DNA of 47,278 bases, taken from NCBI GenBank assembly GCA_023807065.1, contig JAJJLU010000431.1:1-47278 (forward strand), given 5' to 3'. The notes beneath the pieces were generated by a model, which had not been told where the DNA came from, searched no databases, and worked only from the letters and a program-made list of their open reading frames with translations. A program made the translations under genes and the position numbers. The stretch's first letter is position 1. Each line of letters begins with the position of its first letter. Source of the DNA: Isotricha intestinalis. Lineage: Eukaryota; Ciliophora; Litostomatea; Vestibuliferida; Isotrichidae. Below, in pieces: positions 8,049 through 17,342 of the stretch.

Positions 8049-8564
8049 ATGAAAGAAAATAAGGATATATTTCAATTAAAATCTTATCCAAAAGAATATA
8101 TAAAAAATTTTAAATTTTGTTCAAATATTCAAACTCCAAAATCATTATTAAATTTGGATGTTAATTCTTCAAATTCTAATTCTAAATATTTAGATAATAT
8201 AAAAAAAAAAAACTATGATTTTGATAAAAATCAAATTAAATATAATGAGAATAATTCTATGTTTCATTCAATGCCTCAAATGAGTCTTAATGAAAACAAA
8301 ATTTTTAAAGCTTATTCAAAAAATTCAAATTATGAAAAAGCCAAATATTTTTTAAAAGAATTAAACAATCAAATTACAAAAATGAATTATTGTAATGTTA
8401 TACAAAATAATTCAATACAAAGACTTGATTTATCACTTTCTTTTTTGTCTTCTCAAATAAATACTCTAAAATTTTTAAATAAAAAAAGAAAAATGAAATT
8501 ACAAAAAACTATTGAAAAAATTAAAACAAATAATATATATGAAGAAGGAGTCATTAATGATTAA
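8049..8564 (+). CDS. Uncharacterised 171-residue protein
   Basis: Starts MKENKDIFQLKSYPKEYIKN and ends EEGVIND before TAA. It is rich in Asn, Lys and Ser, without signal peptide or membrane segment. The C-terminal half (about 95-160) may be helical, with a basic stretch KKRKMKLQKTIEKIK. No family is recognised. The ATG is preceded by A-rich sequence, as for other genes here, and codon use matches the neighbours, so a real gene is likely. It stands alone between two sizeable gaps. Confidence 0.55.
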   Translation: MKENKDIFQLKSYPKEYIKNFKFCSNIQTPKSLLNLDVNSSNSNSKYLDNIKKKNYDFDKNQIKYNENNSMFHSMPQMSLNENKIFKAYSKNSNYEKAKYFLKELNNQITKMNYCNVIQNNSIQRLDLSLSFLSSQINTLKFLNKKRKMKLQKTIEKIKTNNIYEEGVIND

Positions 8565-9083
8565 AATAATATATATATATTTATTTAATCAATTAATGTA
8601 TGTGTATTAATTTTAATATTAATTTTTATATTAATTTTTATTTTTTAATTAGCTCATTTGAATTTAGTTTTTATTTAAAATTCATTTATTTATTAATTTA
8701 ATTAAAATAACTTTTTTTACATTTATTTTATAATATAAAAGACATATAATTTTAAATAAAAAAATATTAATAAAAATATTAATAAACTAAATTGATTAAA
8801 TTATCAAACATTAATAAGATAAATAATCTAATTAAAAAATTTAAATTTTTCTCTAAGTTAAATATTTAAATTTATTTTTATTAAATTTTATAAAAAAGAA
8901 TTTATAATATTCTGAATTTAATATCTTCATTTTTTTCAATAAATAATATTTGATAATCATTTATATTATTTTTAATTATATCTTCTTTTTCTAGAATCAA
9001 AATTATTTACTCAATGGAATATTTTTAAAAACAATATTTATTTTTAACTTTTAAAACTTTTACTTACATCTTTATGTTTAAAT
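8565..9083. other. Gap without a recognisable gene
   Basis: Very AT-rich. Short TA runs near 8570 and runs of TTAATATTAATT-like sequence near 8605-8640. No coding stretch, RNA gene or mini-intron rhythm that I can support. Confidence 0.45.
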
Positions 9084-9316
9084 ATGAATACCAAAGAAAA
9101 TACAATAATGCTCAAAAAAGCAATTGAACTATATTCTTTCAAAAGTAATTTGATACAAACTTTATATTATTTTTCCATTTAAAGAACTTTATAAAGACTA
9201 TTTACAAAAAGGAATTAAAAGGAAGTAAATTTTTATCTTCAATGAAGTTAAAAAATCCAAATAGGAAATTTAAAAATCAAATGATAAAAATTCCATATTT
9301 CCCTTCTGATATATAA
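9084..9316 (+). CDS. Possible small gene with two introns (low confidence)
   Basis: ATG 9084 opens MNTKENTIMLKKAIELYSFK. If 9145-9184 (GTAATT...TTAAAG) and 9225-9264 (GTAAAT...AAATAG), both 40 bases, are introns, the frame continues through KLYKDYLQKGIKRKKFK and ends at TAA 9314-9316, giving about 49 residues. Without splicing it stops early. These introns are longer than the proven ones (25-33 bases) and I recognise no family, so this may be chance. It lies 40 bases before the casein kinase gene. Confidence 0.25.
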
Positions 9317-9356
9317 CATAAAAAAAAGAAAAAAAAATATATAAATAATCAAAAAA

Positions 9357-10460
9357 ATGGTCGAATCAGAATCTCCAATAAAAATTGGAAATCACTATTT
9401 AATATATTTAAATAAAAAATTAGGAAATGGAGCATTTGGAGAAATATATTTAGGACTAAATATGAAAACATATGAAGAAGTGGCAATAAAATTAGAGAAA
9501 ATAAAAACTAAAAATCAATTACATCATGAAACAAGAATATTAAAAGAGCTTGAAGGAGGAATAGGAATACCAAAAATATATTATTTCCATCAATTAGAAA
9601 ATTATTCTTGTTTAATTGAAGAACTTTTAGGTCCTTCATTAGAAAATTTATTTAATTTCTGCAATAGGCAATTTTCTTTAAAAACAACTTTAATATTAGG
9701 TATTCAAATGATAAATAGAATTGAATTTATGCATAATCATGGTATTATACATAGAGATATTAAACCAGATAATTTTTTAATGGGAAAAAAAGAAAAAGAA
9801 TATTTATTATATATTATTGATATGGGTTTAAGTAAAAGATATATTGATCAAAATACTCATAAACATATTAATTTTAAAGAAGGTAAAAATTTAGTTGGAA
9901 CTGTTCGTTATTCTTCTATTTTTACTCATAAAGGATTTGAACAAAGTAGAAGAGATGATATTGAATCTATTAGTTATGTTTTAATTTATTTTTTAAAAGG
10001 TTTTTTACCTTGGCAAGGTCAAAAAGGAAAAAGTAAAAAAGAAAAATATCAAAAAATTATGGATATGAAAATGAAAATTAAAATCGATGATTTATGTAAA
10101 AATTTACCCTTTGAATTCTCAGAGTTTACTTCTTATCCTAGAAATTTAAAATTCGAAGAAAAACCTAATTATGATTTTTTAAAAAATTTATTGTATGATG
10201 TCATTAAAAAAGAAAATATTCAATTAGATTATAATTATGATTGGATTATTTTAAAGAAAAATGAAGATGAAAAAGAAAAAGAAAAATATGAAGAAATTAA
10301 AATTTTCAATAATGATAATTGTACTATGAATAATAATATTAATAATATTATTAAATCTAATGATGATGTTAATATTAATATGAATATTTTTATAAATACT
10401 TTTAAAAATTTTAAAGAAGAAAAAAATTTAGAGATTGAAGATAAAAAAATTGAGAAGTAA
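9357..10460 (+). CDS. Casein kinase 1 family Ser/Thr kinase
   Basis: 367 residues. The kinase domain spans about 14-300: glycine loop LGNGAFGEIYLG (22-33), VAIK with Lys45, catalytic loop HRDIKPDN with Asp134, metal-binding loop DMG (155-157) where most kinases have DFG, and the CK1 signature VGTVRYSSIFTHKGFEQSRR in the activation segment. DMG is tolerated in some active kinases, so activity is likely. The tail from about 300 is Lys/Glu/Asn-rich low complexity. CK1 enzymes phosphorylate acidic or primed sites in many pathways, and the substrate here cannot be told. The start MVESESPIKIGNHYL is well placed about 20 residues before the glycine loop. Ciliates carry many CK1 paralogues. Confidence 0.92.
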   Translation: MVESESPIKIGNHYLIYLNKKLGNGAFGEIYLGLNMKTYEEVAIKLEKIKTKNQLHHETRILKELEGGIGIPKIYYFHQLENYSCLIEELLGPSLENLFNFCNRQFSLKTTLILGIQMINRIEFMHNHGIIHRDIKPDNFLMGKKEKEYLLYIIDMGLSKRYIDQNTHKHINFKEGKNLVGTVRYSSIFTHKGFEQSRRDDIESISYVLIYFLKGFLPWQGQKGKSKKEKYQKIMDMKMKIKIDDLCKNLPFEFSEFTSYPRNLKFEEKPNYDFLKNLLYDVIKKENIQLDYNYDWIILKKNEDEKEKEKYEEIKIFNNDNCTMNNNINNIIKSNDDVNINMNIFINTFKNFKEEKNLEIEDKKIEK

Positions 10461-10852
10461 ATATAAAAATATAACATATAATTAAACAACTTTTTGAAAA
10501 GATATGTTTTTTTTTGGGTAAATTCAAATAAACTAATTTTACTTTTGAAACTTAGTCTAATAATAAAGTTCATTAGGTTATTTTAGTTATATGTTAATAT
10601 AAATTTTATTTATTTATTGCAATATAAATTATTATTATTATTAATTAATTGAAAATAAATTTAAAATAATTTATAAAATATTAGTTAAAATTATTAATTT
10701 TAACATATTATAATTAAAATTATCCTTTTTATATTCCTATTAAATAAGTTCATTGATTATAAATAATAAAATTTTACTTATTATAATATTTTTCATCGAA
10801 AAAAATAATATAAAAAAGAAAATAAATATACAAAAAGAAATTGGAAAAAAAT
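10461..10852. other. Intergenic gap between convergent genes
   Basis: About 390 bases between the stop of the CK1 gene and the stop of the RING-kelch gene on the other strand. It must hold both 3' ends. AT-rich, with a T8 run near 10508. No gene or RNA seen. Confidence 0.5.
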
Positions 10853-12571
10853 TTATAAAACAATTTCTTGATAAGAAGGTGCAAATATATTATCTCCTCC
10901 AAAGAAAAGATGAATAATATTCATATTAATAAAGCAATCATAAATAGTATATCCAGGATTTCTTAATTTTTTATCTAATTCTAAAATAGAAAAATCATCA
11001 ACATCAAATTTATAAATTGAATTTAATTGTCCTTTTTGGGAAGAATAGCCTCCACATAATAAAATTTCTTTATCACTTAATTTAACAATTCCAATACAAG
11101 TCATAGGTAAAGGAAGAATAATCTTTAATAAAATCCAATTATTATTTTCAATATCATATTTTTCAATATTTTCAGAAATATTATTATTAGTATCTCCACC
11201 AAAAGAGAAAATAAATTTATTATTTATTTCAACTAATGAAATTCTACATTTTTTTTCATTCATATTTTTCACTGAAGTACATTCATTTGATAAAATATTA
11301 TAATATTCACATTCATTCATTGGATTTCCTGATGAATCTACTCCTCCAAAAATATATACTTTATTATTTAAATATATTGTACTATGTGCTCTTCTTCCGT
11401 TTATCATATCTTTTTTTTTTTCTATTGAACATTGTTTTTCAGAGAAAAAAAATATATTTTTTGAACTTTGATAATTTATTATTCCTCCAGTTATTAAGTA
11501 ATTATTATTATTTAATTTTGTTTGACGAAACATTTCATTAAAAAGAAAATTTTCTTTATTTTCATTTATTTTTATCCATTTTTTTCTTTGGGAATTAAAT
11601 TTATATATTCCACTTCCTAAAGGTTGAAACCAAATAAATGTTTCATTTAAAGTTAAATTTGATAAATTTGAATTTATATCATTTATTGAATTGATTAAAT
11701 TATTTAGAGAATAATCACTTAATACTTCTTTTTTATTTTCTAATATTTCTTCAGAAATATTTATTTGAAAACAATTTTTTAATTGTTCAATTAAAAACAT
11801 ATAATTATTATTTAAAAATAAATTAATTTTATTTTTTCCTTCATTAATTATATTTATTATTGAATTTATTGCAGAATCAAATTTTTCTTGATTTAATTTT
11901 TCTAAATGAAGTTCATTTAATAAAGTTAATTGTTCACTAATTGTTGTGGGTTTTAAATTTTGAGTTTTTAATAAATTAATTTTTTGAAGTGCATTTTCAA
12001 TAAAATTTCTTTTATTTGTTAAATATTCCATTGCATTTGAATATTCTTCAATTTTTATTTTATAGTAATTTTCAATTAATTTTAAATTTTCTTCTTTTTC
12101 ATTTGAAAAAATTTCAATAATACTATTAAAATAATTGATTATATTATTACAATTTAAATTTTTTTCATTATAAATATTATTTAAAGAATTTTTGATAATA
12201 TCATATTGTAAAATAGAATTTTTTTTAACTTGAACTAAATTATTTTCAGCAGAATCTAAATAAGTACAAGGAAGAAAATTACCATTATAAGTGTTAGATT
12301 TTAAATTTAGAGAGTATAAATTTTGTCCATTAGACTCAATTAAATCAATAACTATTTTATTAATTGGAATTTTTTGAGTATCAAAAAATTGACTTCCTAT
12401 ATTATTATCAAATGGACATTTAATATAAACTTCTTTCATTGATTTACTTTTTATTATTAATTGACAAATACAAGATGAACAAAATGTATGTCCACATAAA
12501 AATATATGTGGAATTTTATTTGAATTGTTAAAATAATCATTACATAAAGGACAATTTAATATATTTTCCAT
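10853..12571 (-). CDS. RING-finger/kelch-repeat protein (TRIM-like, probable E3 ubiquitin ligase)
   Basis: I place the start at 12571 (MENILNCPLCNDYF, 572 residues). A longer frame from 12685 adds 38 hydrophobic/basic residues and overlaps the start of the divergent gene, so it is unlikely. The RING finger at about residues 7-60 shows CPLC, CGHTFCSSC, a further Cys and CPFD, the C3HC4 pattern of ubiquitin ligases of the TRIM type. About 130-300 is helical, probably coiled coil. The C-terminal 230 residues carry kelch-like blades (IFGGVDSSGNPMNE, FSFGGDTNNNISENIEKYD, LLCGGYSSQKGQLNSIYKFD, FFGGDN), forming a propeller for substrate binding. No B-box is obvious. The substrate is unknown. Confidence 0.8.
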   Translation of the reverse strand: MENILNCPLCNDYFNNSNKIPHIFLCGHTFCSSCICQLIIKSKSMKEVYIKCPFDNNIGSQFFDTQKIPINKIVIDLIESNGQNLYSLNLKSNTYNGNFLPCTYLDSAENNLVQVKKNSILQYDIIKNSLNNIYNEKNLNCNNIINYFNSIIEIFSNEKEENLKLIENYYKIKIEEYSNAMEYLTNKRNFIENALQKINLLKTQNLKPTTISEQLTLLNELHLEKLNQEKFDSAINSIINIINEGKNKINLFLNNNYMFLIEQLKNCFQINISEEILENKKEVLSDYSLNNLINSINDINSNLSNLTLNETFIWFQPLGSGIYKFNSQRKKWIKINENKENFLFNEMFRQTKLNNNNYLITGGIINYQSSKNIFFFSEKQCSIEKKKDMINGRRAHSTIYLNNKVYIFGGVDSSGNPMNECEYYNILSNECTSVKNMNEKKCRISLVEINNKFIFSFGGDTNNNISENIEKYDIENNNWILLKIILPLPMTCIGIVKLSDKEILLCGGYSSQKGQLNSIYKFDVDDFSILELDKKLRNPGYTIYDCFINMNIIHLFFGGDNIFAPSYQEIVL

Positions 12572-12672
12572 TTTTTTTAAGTTTAAAATTTCTAATTTTA
12601 ATTTTTTTTCATTTATTTTTAATTTCAAAAGAATGTATTTTGCTTTCGATAAAAAAAATAATAAATTGTAAA

Positions 12673-13650
12673 ATGCTTCAAACAAATGATGATGATGGCA
12701 TTGACAGATTTATAGAACCAAATGAAGAAGATTATGAAATAGCATTAAAAGAAATAAAAAAAGGCCATAAAGAATCTCATTGGATATGGTATATTTATCC
12801 TCAATTAAGAGGATTAGGCCAAAGTCATATGTCTTCTTATTATGGAATTAAAGATTTAAATGAAGCAAAAGAATATTTAAACCATCCAATTTTAGGAAAG
12901 AGATTAATTGAAATTACTAAAACTCTTTTACTTTTAGACATTCAAAATCCTATTAAAATTTTTGGATATATTGATGCTGTTAAAGTTAAATCTTGTATGA
13001 CTTTATTTTATTTAGCTTCTCAAAATAAATTGTTTTTGAATGTTTTAGAAAAATTTTATAACGGAAGATTCTGTGAAAAAACTATTCAAATATTAACAGA
13101 AAATAAAAAAATAAATAAAAAAAATAAAGAAAAAATAGAAATAGAAGCAGAAAAAAAAGAGAAAGAAAATAAAGAAAATGAAAAAAAAGAGTCTAAAGTT
13201 CTTGAGAAAAAAAAGGAACAAATGGATGATGATAAAAAAGAAGAAAAAGACGATAAAAAAGAAGAAAAAGATGATAAAAAAATTGATGATGATAAAAAAG
13301 AAGAAAAAGATGATAAAAAAATTGATGACGATAAAAAAGAAGAAAAAGATGATAAAAAAATTGATGACAATAAAAAAGTAGAAAAAGAAGACAAAAAAAA
13401 GGATGACGATAAAGAAGAAAAAAAAGAAGATAAAAAAGAAGAAAAAGAAGATAAAAAAATTGATGATGACAAAAAAGAAAAAAAAGAAGATAAAATAAAA
13501 GATAATAATCAAAAAGAAAAAAAAGAAGATAAAAAAATTGATGATGATAAAAAAGAAAAAGAAAATAAAATAAAGGATGATAAGAAAAAAAAAGAAAAAG
13601 AAGATAAAATAAAAGATAATAATCAAAAAGAAAAAAAAAAAAAAATATAA
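12673..13650 (+). CDS. DUF1810 family protein with long Lys/Asp/Glu tail
   Basis: Start chosen at 12673 (MLQTNDDDGIDRFIEP), where the family begins. An upstream in-frame ATG at 12640 adds 11 residues. Residues about 10-145 match DUF1810: RFIEPNEEDYEIALKEIKKG, SHWIWYIYPQLRGLGQS, YYGIKDLNEAKEYLNHPILG, then KSCMTLFYLAS. The domain is mostly bacterial, and its biochemical function is unknown to me. From about residue 150 to the end (about 175 residues) only Lys, Asp, Glu, Ile and Asn occur, in near-repeats such as KKEEKDDKKIDDD. The tail is presumably disordered. It ends in a long A-run, so the exact stop could shift with a small indel. It shares a divergent upstream region of about 100 bases with the RING-kelch gene. 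Confidence 0.75.
   Translation: MLQTNDDDGIDRFIEPNEEDYEIALKEIKKGHKESHWIWYIYPQLRGLGQSHMSSYYGIKDLNEAKEYLNHPILGKRLIEITKTLLLLDIQNPIKIFGYIDAVKVKSCMTLFYLASQNKLFLNVLEKFYNGRFCEKTIQILTENKKINKKNKEKIEIEAEKKEKENKENEKKESKVLEKKKEQMDDDKKEEKDDKKEEKDDKKIDDDKKEEKDDKKIDDDKKEEKDDKKIDDNKKVEKEDKKKDDDKEEKKEDKKEEKEDKKIDDDKKEKKEDKIKDNNQKEKKEDKKIDDDKKEKENKIKDDKKKKEKEDKIKDNNQKEKKKKI
13214..13640 (+). repeat. Coding degenerate repeat, AAA/GAA/GAT-rich, about 36-39 base unit
   Basis: A tract built from the codons AAA, GAA, GAT and GAC, encoding repeats such as DDKKEEKDDKKID. The best-preserved copies lie between about 13225 and 13380. The same DNA is open in several other frames on both strands, but these translate only to Phe/Ser or Lys/Met low-complexity and are not genes. 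Such purine-only tracts expand and contract easily. Confidence 0.8.
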
Positions 13651-13775
13651 AAGAAACAGAAGAAAAAAAAAAAATAAATTAAACAAAGACAAAAAAGAAA
13701 AATTAAAAAATTAAAAATGAAAAAGAAAGATAAAATGTAAAAAAAGGTTTTAATTTGTTGGATTAAAATTTTAAT

Positions 13776-14186
13776 TTAATTATTTTTTTTAATTCTTTTT
13801 TCTAATCTTTCAACTTTTTTTGATTTTTGATTAGTAATAGAAATATTTAATTCTTTTGCTCTTCTAAGAATTTGAGTTCTAAGAACAGCACCAACATTTT
13901 TTCCAATTTCAACACAATATTTATCATTATTCATTAATAAACATTCTAATTCTTTTAAATTATTAACAGTAAATTTAAGTTTATAATTAGGAAGAAGATT
14001 TTTTGTTTTTTTATTAGAACCATAACCGACTTTTGGTGTTCTTAACATTCCTCTAAATTTTCTTCTAACTGAACAATCTATTCCTCTTGGTCTTCTCCAA
14101 TTTCTTTTTACTCTTAAATGTCTATGACATTCAAATCTATCAAATGTTGTTTTCTTCTTTTTTATTATTCTTATTCTTTTTGACAT
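13776..14186 (-). CDS. RPL32: Ribosomal protein eL32
   Basis: 136 residues, the normal length for eL32 of the large cytosolic ribosomal subunit. Recognised by NWRRPRGIDCSVRRKFRG, VGYGSNKKTKNLLP, then NNLKELECLLMNNDKYCVEI and a basic C-terminus. The start MSKRIRIIKKKKTTFDRFE fits the family. No intron. The gene is codon-biased and housekeeping. It is convergent with the DUF1810 gene and followed by the WDR47-like gene on the same strand after about 125 bases. Confidence 0.96.
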   Translation of the reverse strand: MSKRIRIIKKKKTTFDRFECHRHLRVKRNWRRPRGIDCSVRRKFRGMLRTPKVGYGSNKKTKNLLPNYKLKFTVNNLKELECLLMNNDKYCVEIGKNVGAVLRTQILRRAKELNISITNQKSKKVERLEKRIKKNN

Positions 14187-14312
14187 TATTTCTTTTTAAA
14201 TAATTTATTTTTTCAGATATTATTTTTAAATTAATTGAATTTTATTTATATTTATTTATTGAAAATTAAATATATCGTTTTTATAATGAATGTTAATTTA
14301 ATTTAAATGTTT

Positions 14313-15467
14313 TTAGTAATTTTGAGGAATCCAAACTCTTGCAGATTTATCAGCACTTGTAGAAATAATAATAGGAATATCAGGATGCCATTTTGCAGAA
14401 ACAACTTTATCTTCATGTTCTAAAGCACCTAATAAATTAAAATCATTATTAACATCAAATAATTTAATTTTATGATCAAAACTTCCACTTAATAAAAATT
14501 TTCCATCAGGAGAAAAGGAAATAGATCTAATTTCTTGTTTATCATTATTATCTTTAATTTCTTTAATTAATTTCTTATTATGATAATTCCAAACAGTGAT
14601 TTTTCCATCAATATGTGCAGCAGCAATGAATAAATCAGAGTTTTTACTGAATAAAGAAATATCATTAATTTCACTATATTTGAAAGCATCAATGACATTA
14701 ATACATTTTAAAAATTTTAAATCCCAAAATCGAATTGTTTTATCAATTCCACTAGAAGCAAAAAAATTACCATCATTAGACCATTTTAAAGTATGAATAT
14801 CACCTAAATGACCAATTAATTCCCCTTTACTTTCTGCATTTTCAGTATCCCAAATTTTAATATTTTTATCAATTGTTCCTGCACTTAATAATACTAAATC
14901 ACTACTTGGATCAAATATTACTGATCTTACTGTTCCTTTATGACCACTTATTGGTAATTCTAATATATCTTCTTCTTCTTCTATTTCATTATTATTATTT
15001 AATAATTCTGGAACTACCATTAATTTTACTATTTTATCATTTGAACCTGATGCTAATAATCTACCACTTACACTCCAATCTAAACAATATATTGATCCTA
15101 AATGATGGTTCTTTTGCTCAAATAATTTCGGTAATGGTGTATCTTTTGTTATTTTCTTATATTTATGAAAATTTTCAAGGATGTTGTTTAAGGAAAATAT
15201 TTTTATACTTTTACTATTTGTTCCTATTGAAAAATATTCTCCTTTTGGACTAAAACAACTTGTTCTTATTGGATGGGAATCCAATATTATTTTTGATAAA
15301 GAAAATGAAGATATTTCATATTTTGAATATGTTTTATATCCATTGCCTATTGAAGAATAATCTTCCATTAAATTATTTGTTGTTATATTATTGTTTGAAA
15401 CACTACTTTTATCTTGATCTTTTGAAATTGAATATTCATTTGGTGTTATATCATTATAATTATAATA

Positions 15468-15500
<33 letters not shown>

Positions 15501-16379
15501 ATTAGTGTTATTTGATGTTATTTTATTTGTATTTATGTCTTCTTGGTTTAAATATTTTTCTTTTGGAAAATTATTTTGACTTTGACTAACTATCATTTCG
15601 TTTCTTGTTGATTTTAATAAAGAATTTTGAATAATATTATTTTTAGAATCAGTAATTAAATCACCATCAATTAGAATATTAATTTGAATATTATTATCTT
15701 TAATATCTTTATCAACTTCTTGAACAAAATTTTTTAAAATATCATTTAATTTAACATTAGAATTTCCAATTTTATTATTTCCGGCTGTAGTTAAAAAATA
15801 AACACTTTTTAAAACATTAATCATTAAATTATGATCATTATGAATTTCACTTTGTTGAAAAGGATAAATAACTTCTAAATATTTTCTAATAGCATTAAAG
15901 CATTTTAATCTTCCAGAAATAGGATTCCAATTTTTATATTCTTCTTGATCAGTGATTGAAGGAGTATTAGATAAACATTTCAATAATTTATCAAATTCTT
16001 CTTGAGAACATAATTTTTGAATTTCTTTTAATTGCTTTACTAATAATTCAACATCTTTATTATTATTATTTGGATCTGGTTCTGTTTCTACTGCTTCTAA
16101 AAATTTTTCTTTTTTTATTTCAAATAATGCTAATTTATATGAAAAATTTTGGTTTTGTTTTAATGGATTTAAAAAATCTTCTGATTCTTGCCATTGTCCT
16201 TCTAATATTAATTTCCTTAAAAATAATAATTCTTGATTATAGGAAAATAATGAGATGTTTGTTTCTTGCTCAAGAGATATTAATGTTTTATTTAAATTTT
16301 CACTTTTTAGAAAATTCATTATTAAAAGAATAATATCTGATTTTTTTATGTGGTATGGATTATTCAATTCTGAATTCAT
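14313..16379 (-). CDS. WDR47-like protein (LisH/CTLH plus WD40 propeller)
   Basis: 688 residues. The N-terminus (about 10-110) has LisH/CTLH helices with LLFLRKLILEGQWQESEDFL and KKEKFLEAVE. About 125-170 contains LKCLSNTPSITDQEEYKNW followed by NPISGRLKCF. Both are strikingly like WDR47 (nemitin), a microtubule-associated protein involved in ciliary central microtubules and neurons in animals. The middle (about 230-345) is Asn/Ser low complexity with a run of Asn. The C-terminal 330 residues hold about seven WD40 blades (for example SGSNDKIVKLM, SAGTIDKNIKIWD, SGIDKTIRFWD, SGSFDHKIKLFD, STSADKSARVW). A role on ciliary or cortical microtubules fits a ciliate but is inferred. Confidence 0.8.
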
Positions 16380-16553
16380 TTAAATTGAAATTTAATTGTT
16401 TAAATTATAATTTAAATATTACATTTATAATTTCATTTATTAATTAAATTATATTTATATATTATCTAAAATTATTATAAAAGATTTTCCAATTTTTATT
16501 ATTTTTTATTTATTTTAATGTATTTTAAAAACTGAAATTATTTTAAATAAGTT

Positions 16554-17276
16554 TTAATGAGGTTGTATTATTTTAATACATATTTCATTTATCAAATGTA
16601 ATATATTTTCTTCAAATTCATTTCTACTTTTTTTTGATTTAGAGATTTTTTCCTTTGTTTTATTTTCCAAATCATTTAGCTCCTTATTTAATTTATTATA
16701 ACTAAATTCTTTATTTTTATTTTCTTCTTCTAATAATTTATTTACATTTTCAAACTCTTCTCCAGAACTGTCTTTTATTTCTTCTAAAACTTGATTAATT
16801 TTGTTGCTTTTATTTTGTAAAATAAGTTCTGAATCATTAATATTATTATTAATTATTTCTTTCATATCATCACATTCAGTAGAAAATTCCTTTTTTTTAT
16901 TAAATACATTATCTTTAATATTTGAAATATTTCTTTCAACATTTGAAAAAATTGATTGAATAAAATCAATGGTTTCATTTCTTTGATTCTTTAAATTGAA
17001 ATTCACTTTTTGAATAATAAAATTCATTTCTTTTATATTTAATGGCGTTTTTTCTGATTTCTTTATATTATTATAAATTGTAACAATTTTTGAAAATTCA
17101 TCTTTAACATATAAATATGATTTTTCTAAATCATTTAATTTTTTTAAAGATTTTTCTTCGATTTTATTAAGTTTTTTATTATATTGTTGTATTGATTTAT
17201 TTATAATTTTATTATCTTTTAATATTTGAGAAATTTTTAAATTTAATTCTCTAAATTTTCTATTATAGTCACTCAT
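16554..17276 (-). CDS. SF-assemblin/beta-giardin-like coiled-coil protein
   Basis: 240 residues, almost wholly coiled coil. The end KKSRNEFEENILHLINEIC resembles the C-terminus of SF-assemblins, which form striated fibres at basal bodies. The length is close to the family's usual 250-280. The start MSDYNRKFRELNLKISQI lies 66 bases from the divergent phosphatase gene. No other domain. The family call rests on the coiled-coil pattern and the C-terminus, and a generic coiled-coil protein is the alternative. Confidence 0.55.
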   Translation of the reverse strand: MSDYNRKFRELNLKISQILKDNKIINKSIQQYNKKLNKIEEKSLKKLNDLEKSYLYVKDEFSKIVTIYNNIKKSEKTPLNIKEMNFIIQKVNFNLKNQRNETIDFIQSIFSNVERNISNIKDNVFNKKKEFSTECDDMKEIINNNINDSELILQNKSNKINQVLEEIKDSSGEEFENVNKLLEEENKNKEFSYNKLNKELNDLENKTKEKISKSKKSRNEFEENILHLINEICIKIIQPH

Positions 17277-17342
17277 ATTATAAACTTTTAATTATATTAT
17301 TAATTTAAATTTTAAAAAATAATTAATTTTTCATATATATAA

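Noticed and set aside
12572..12685. Longer N-terminus for the RING-kelch protein
   Set aside because: The added residues match nothing in the family and would overlap the divergent gene. The ATG at 12571 directly precedes the RING finger.
13086..13692. Long frames opposite the DUF1810 tail (Phe/Ser-rich)
   Set aside because: They are the complement of the purine-only repeat and have no independent coding features.
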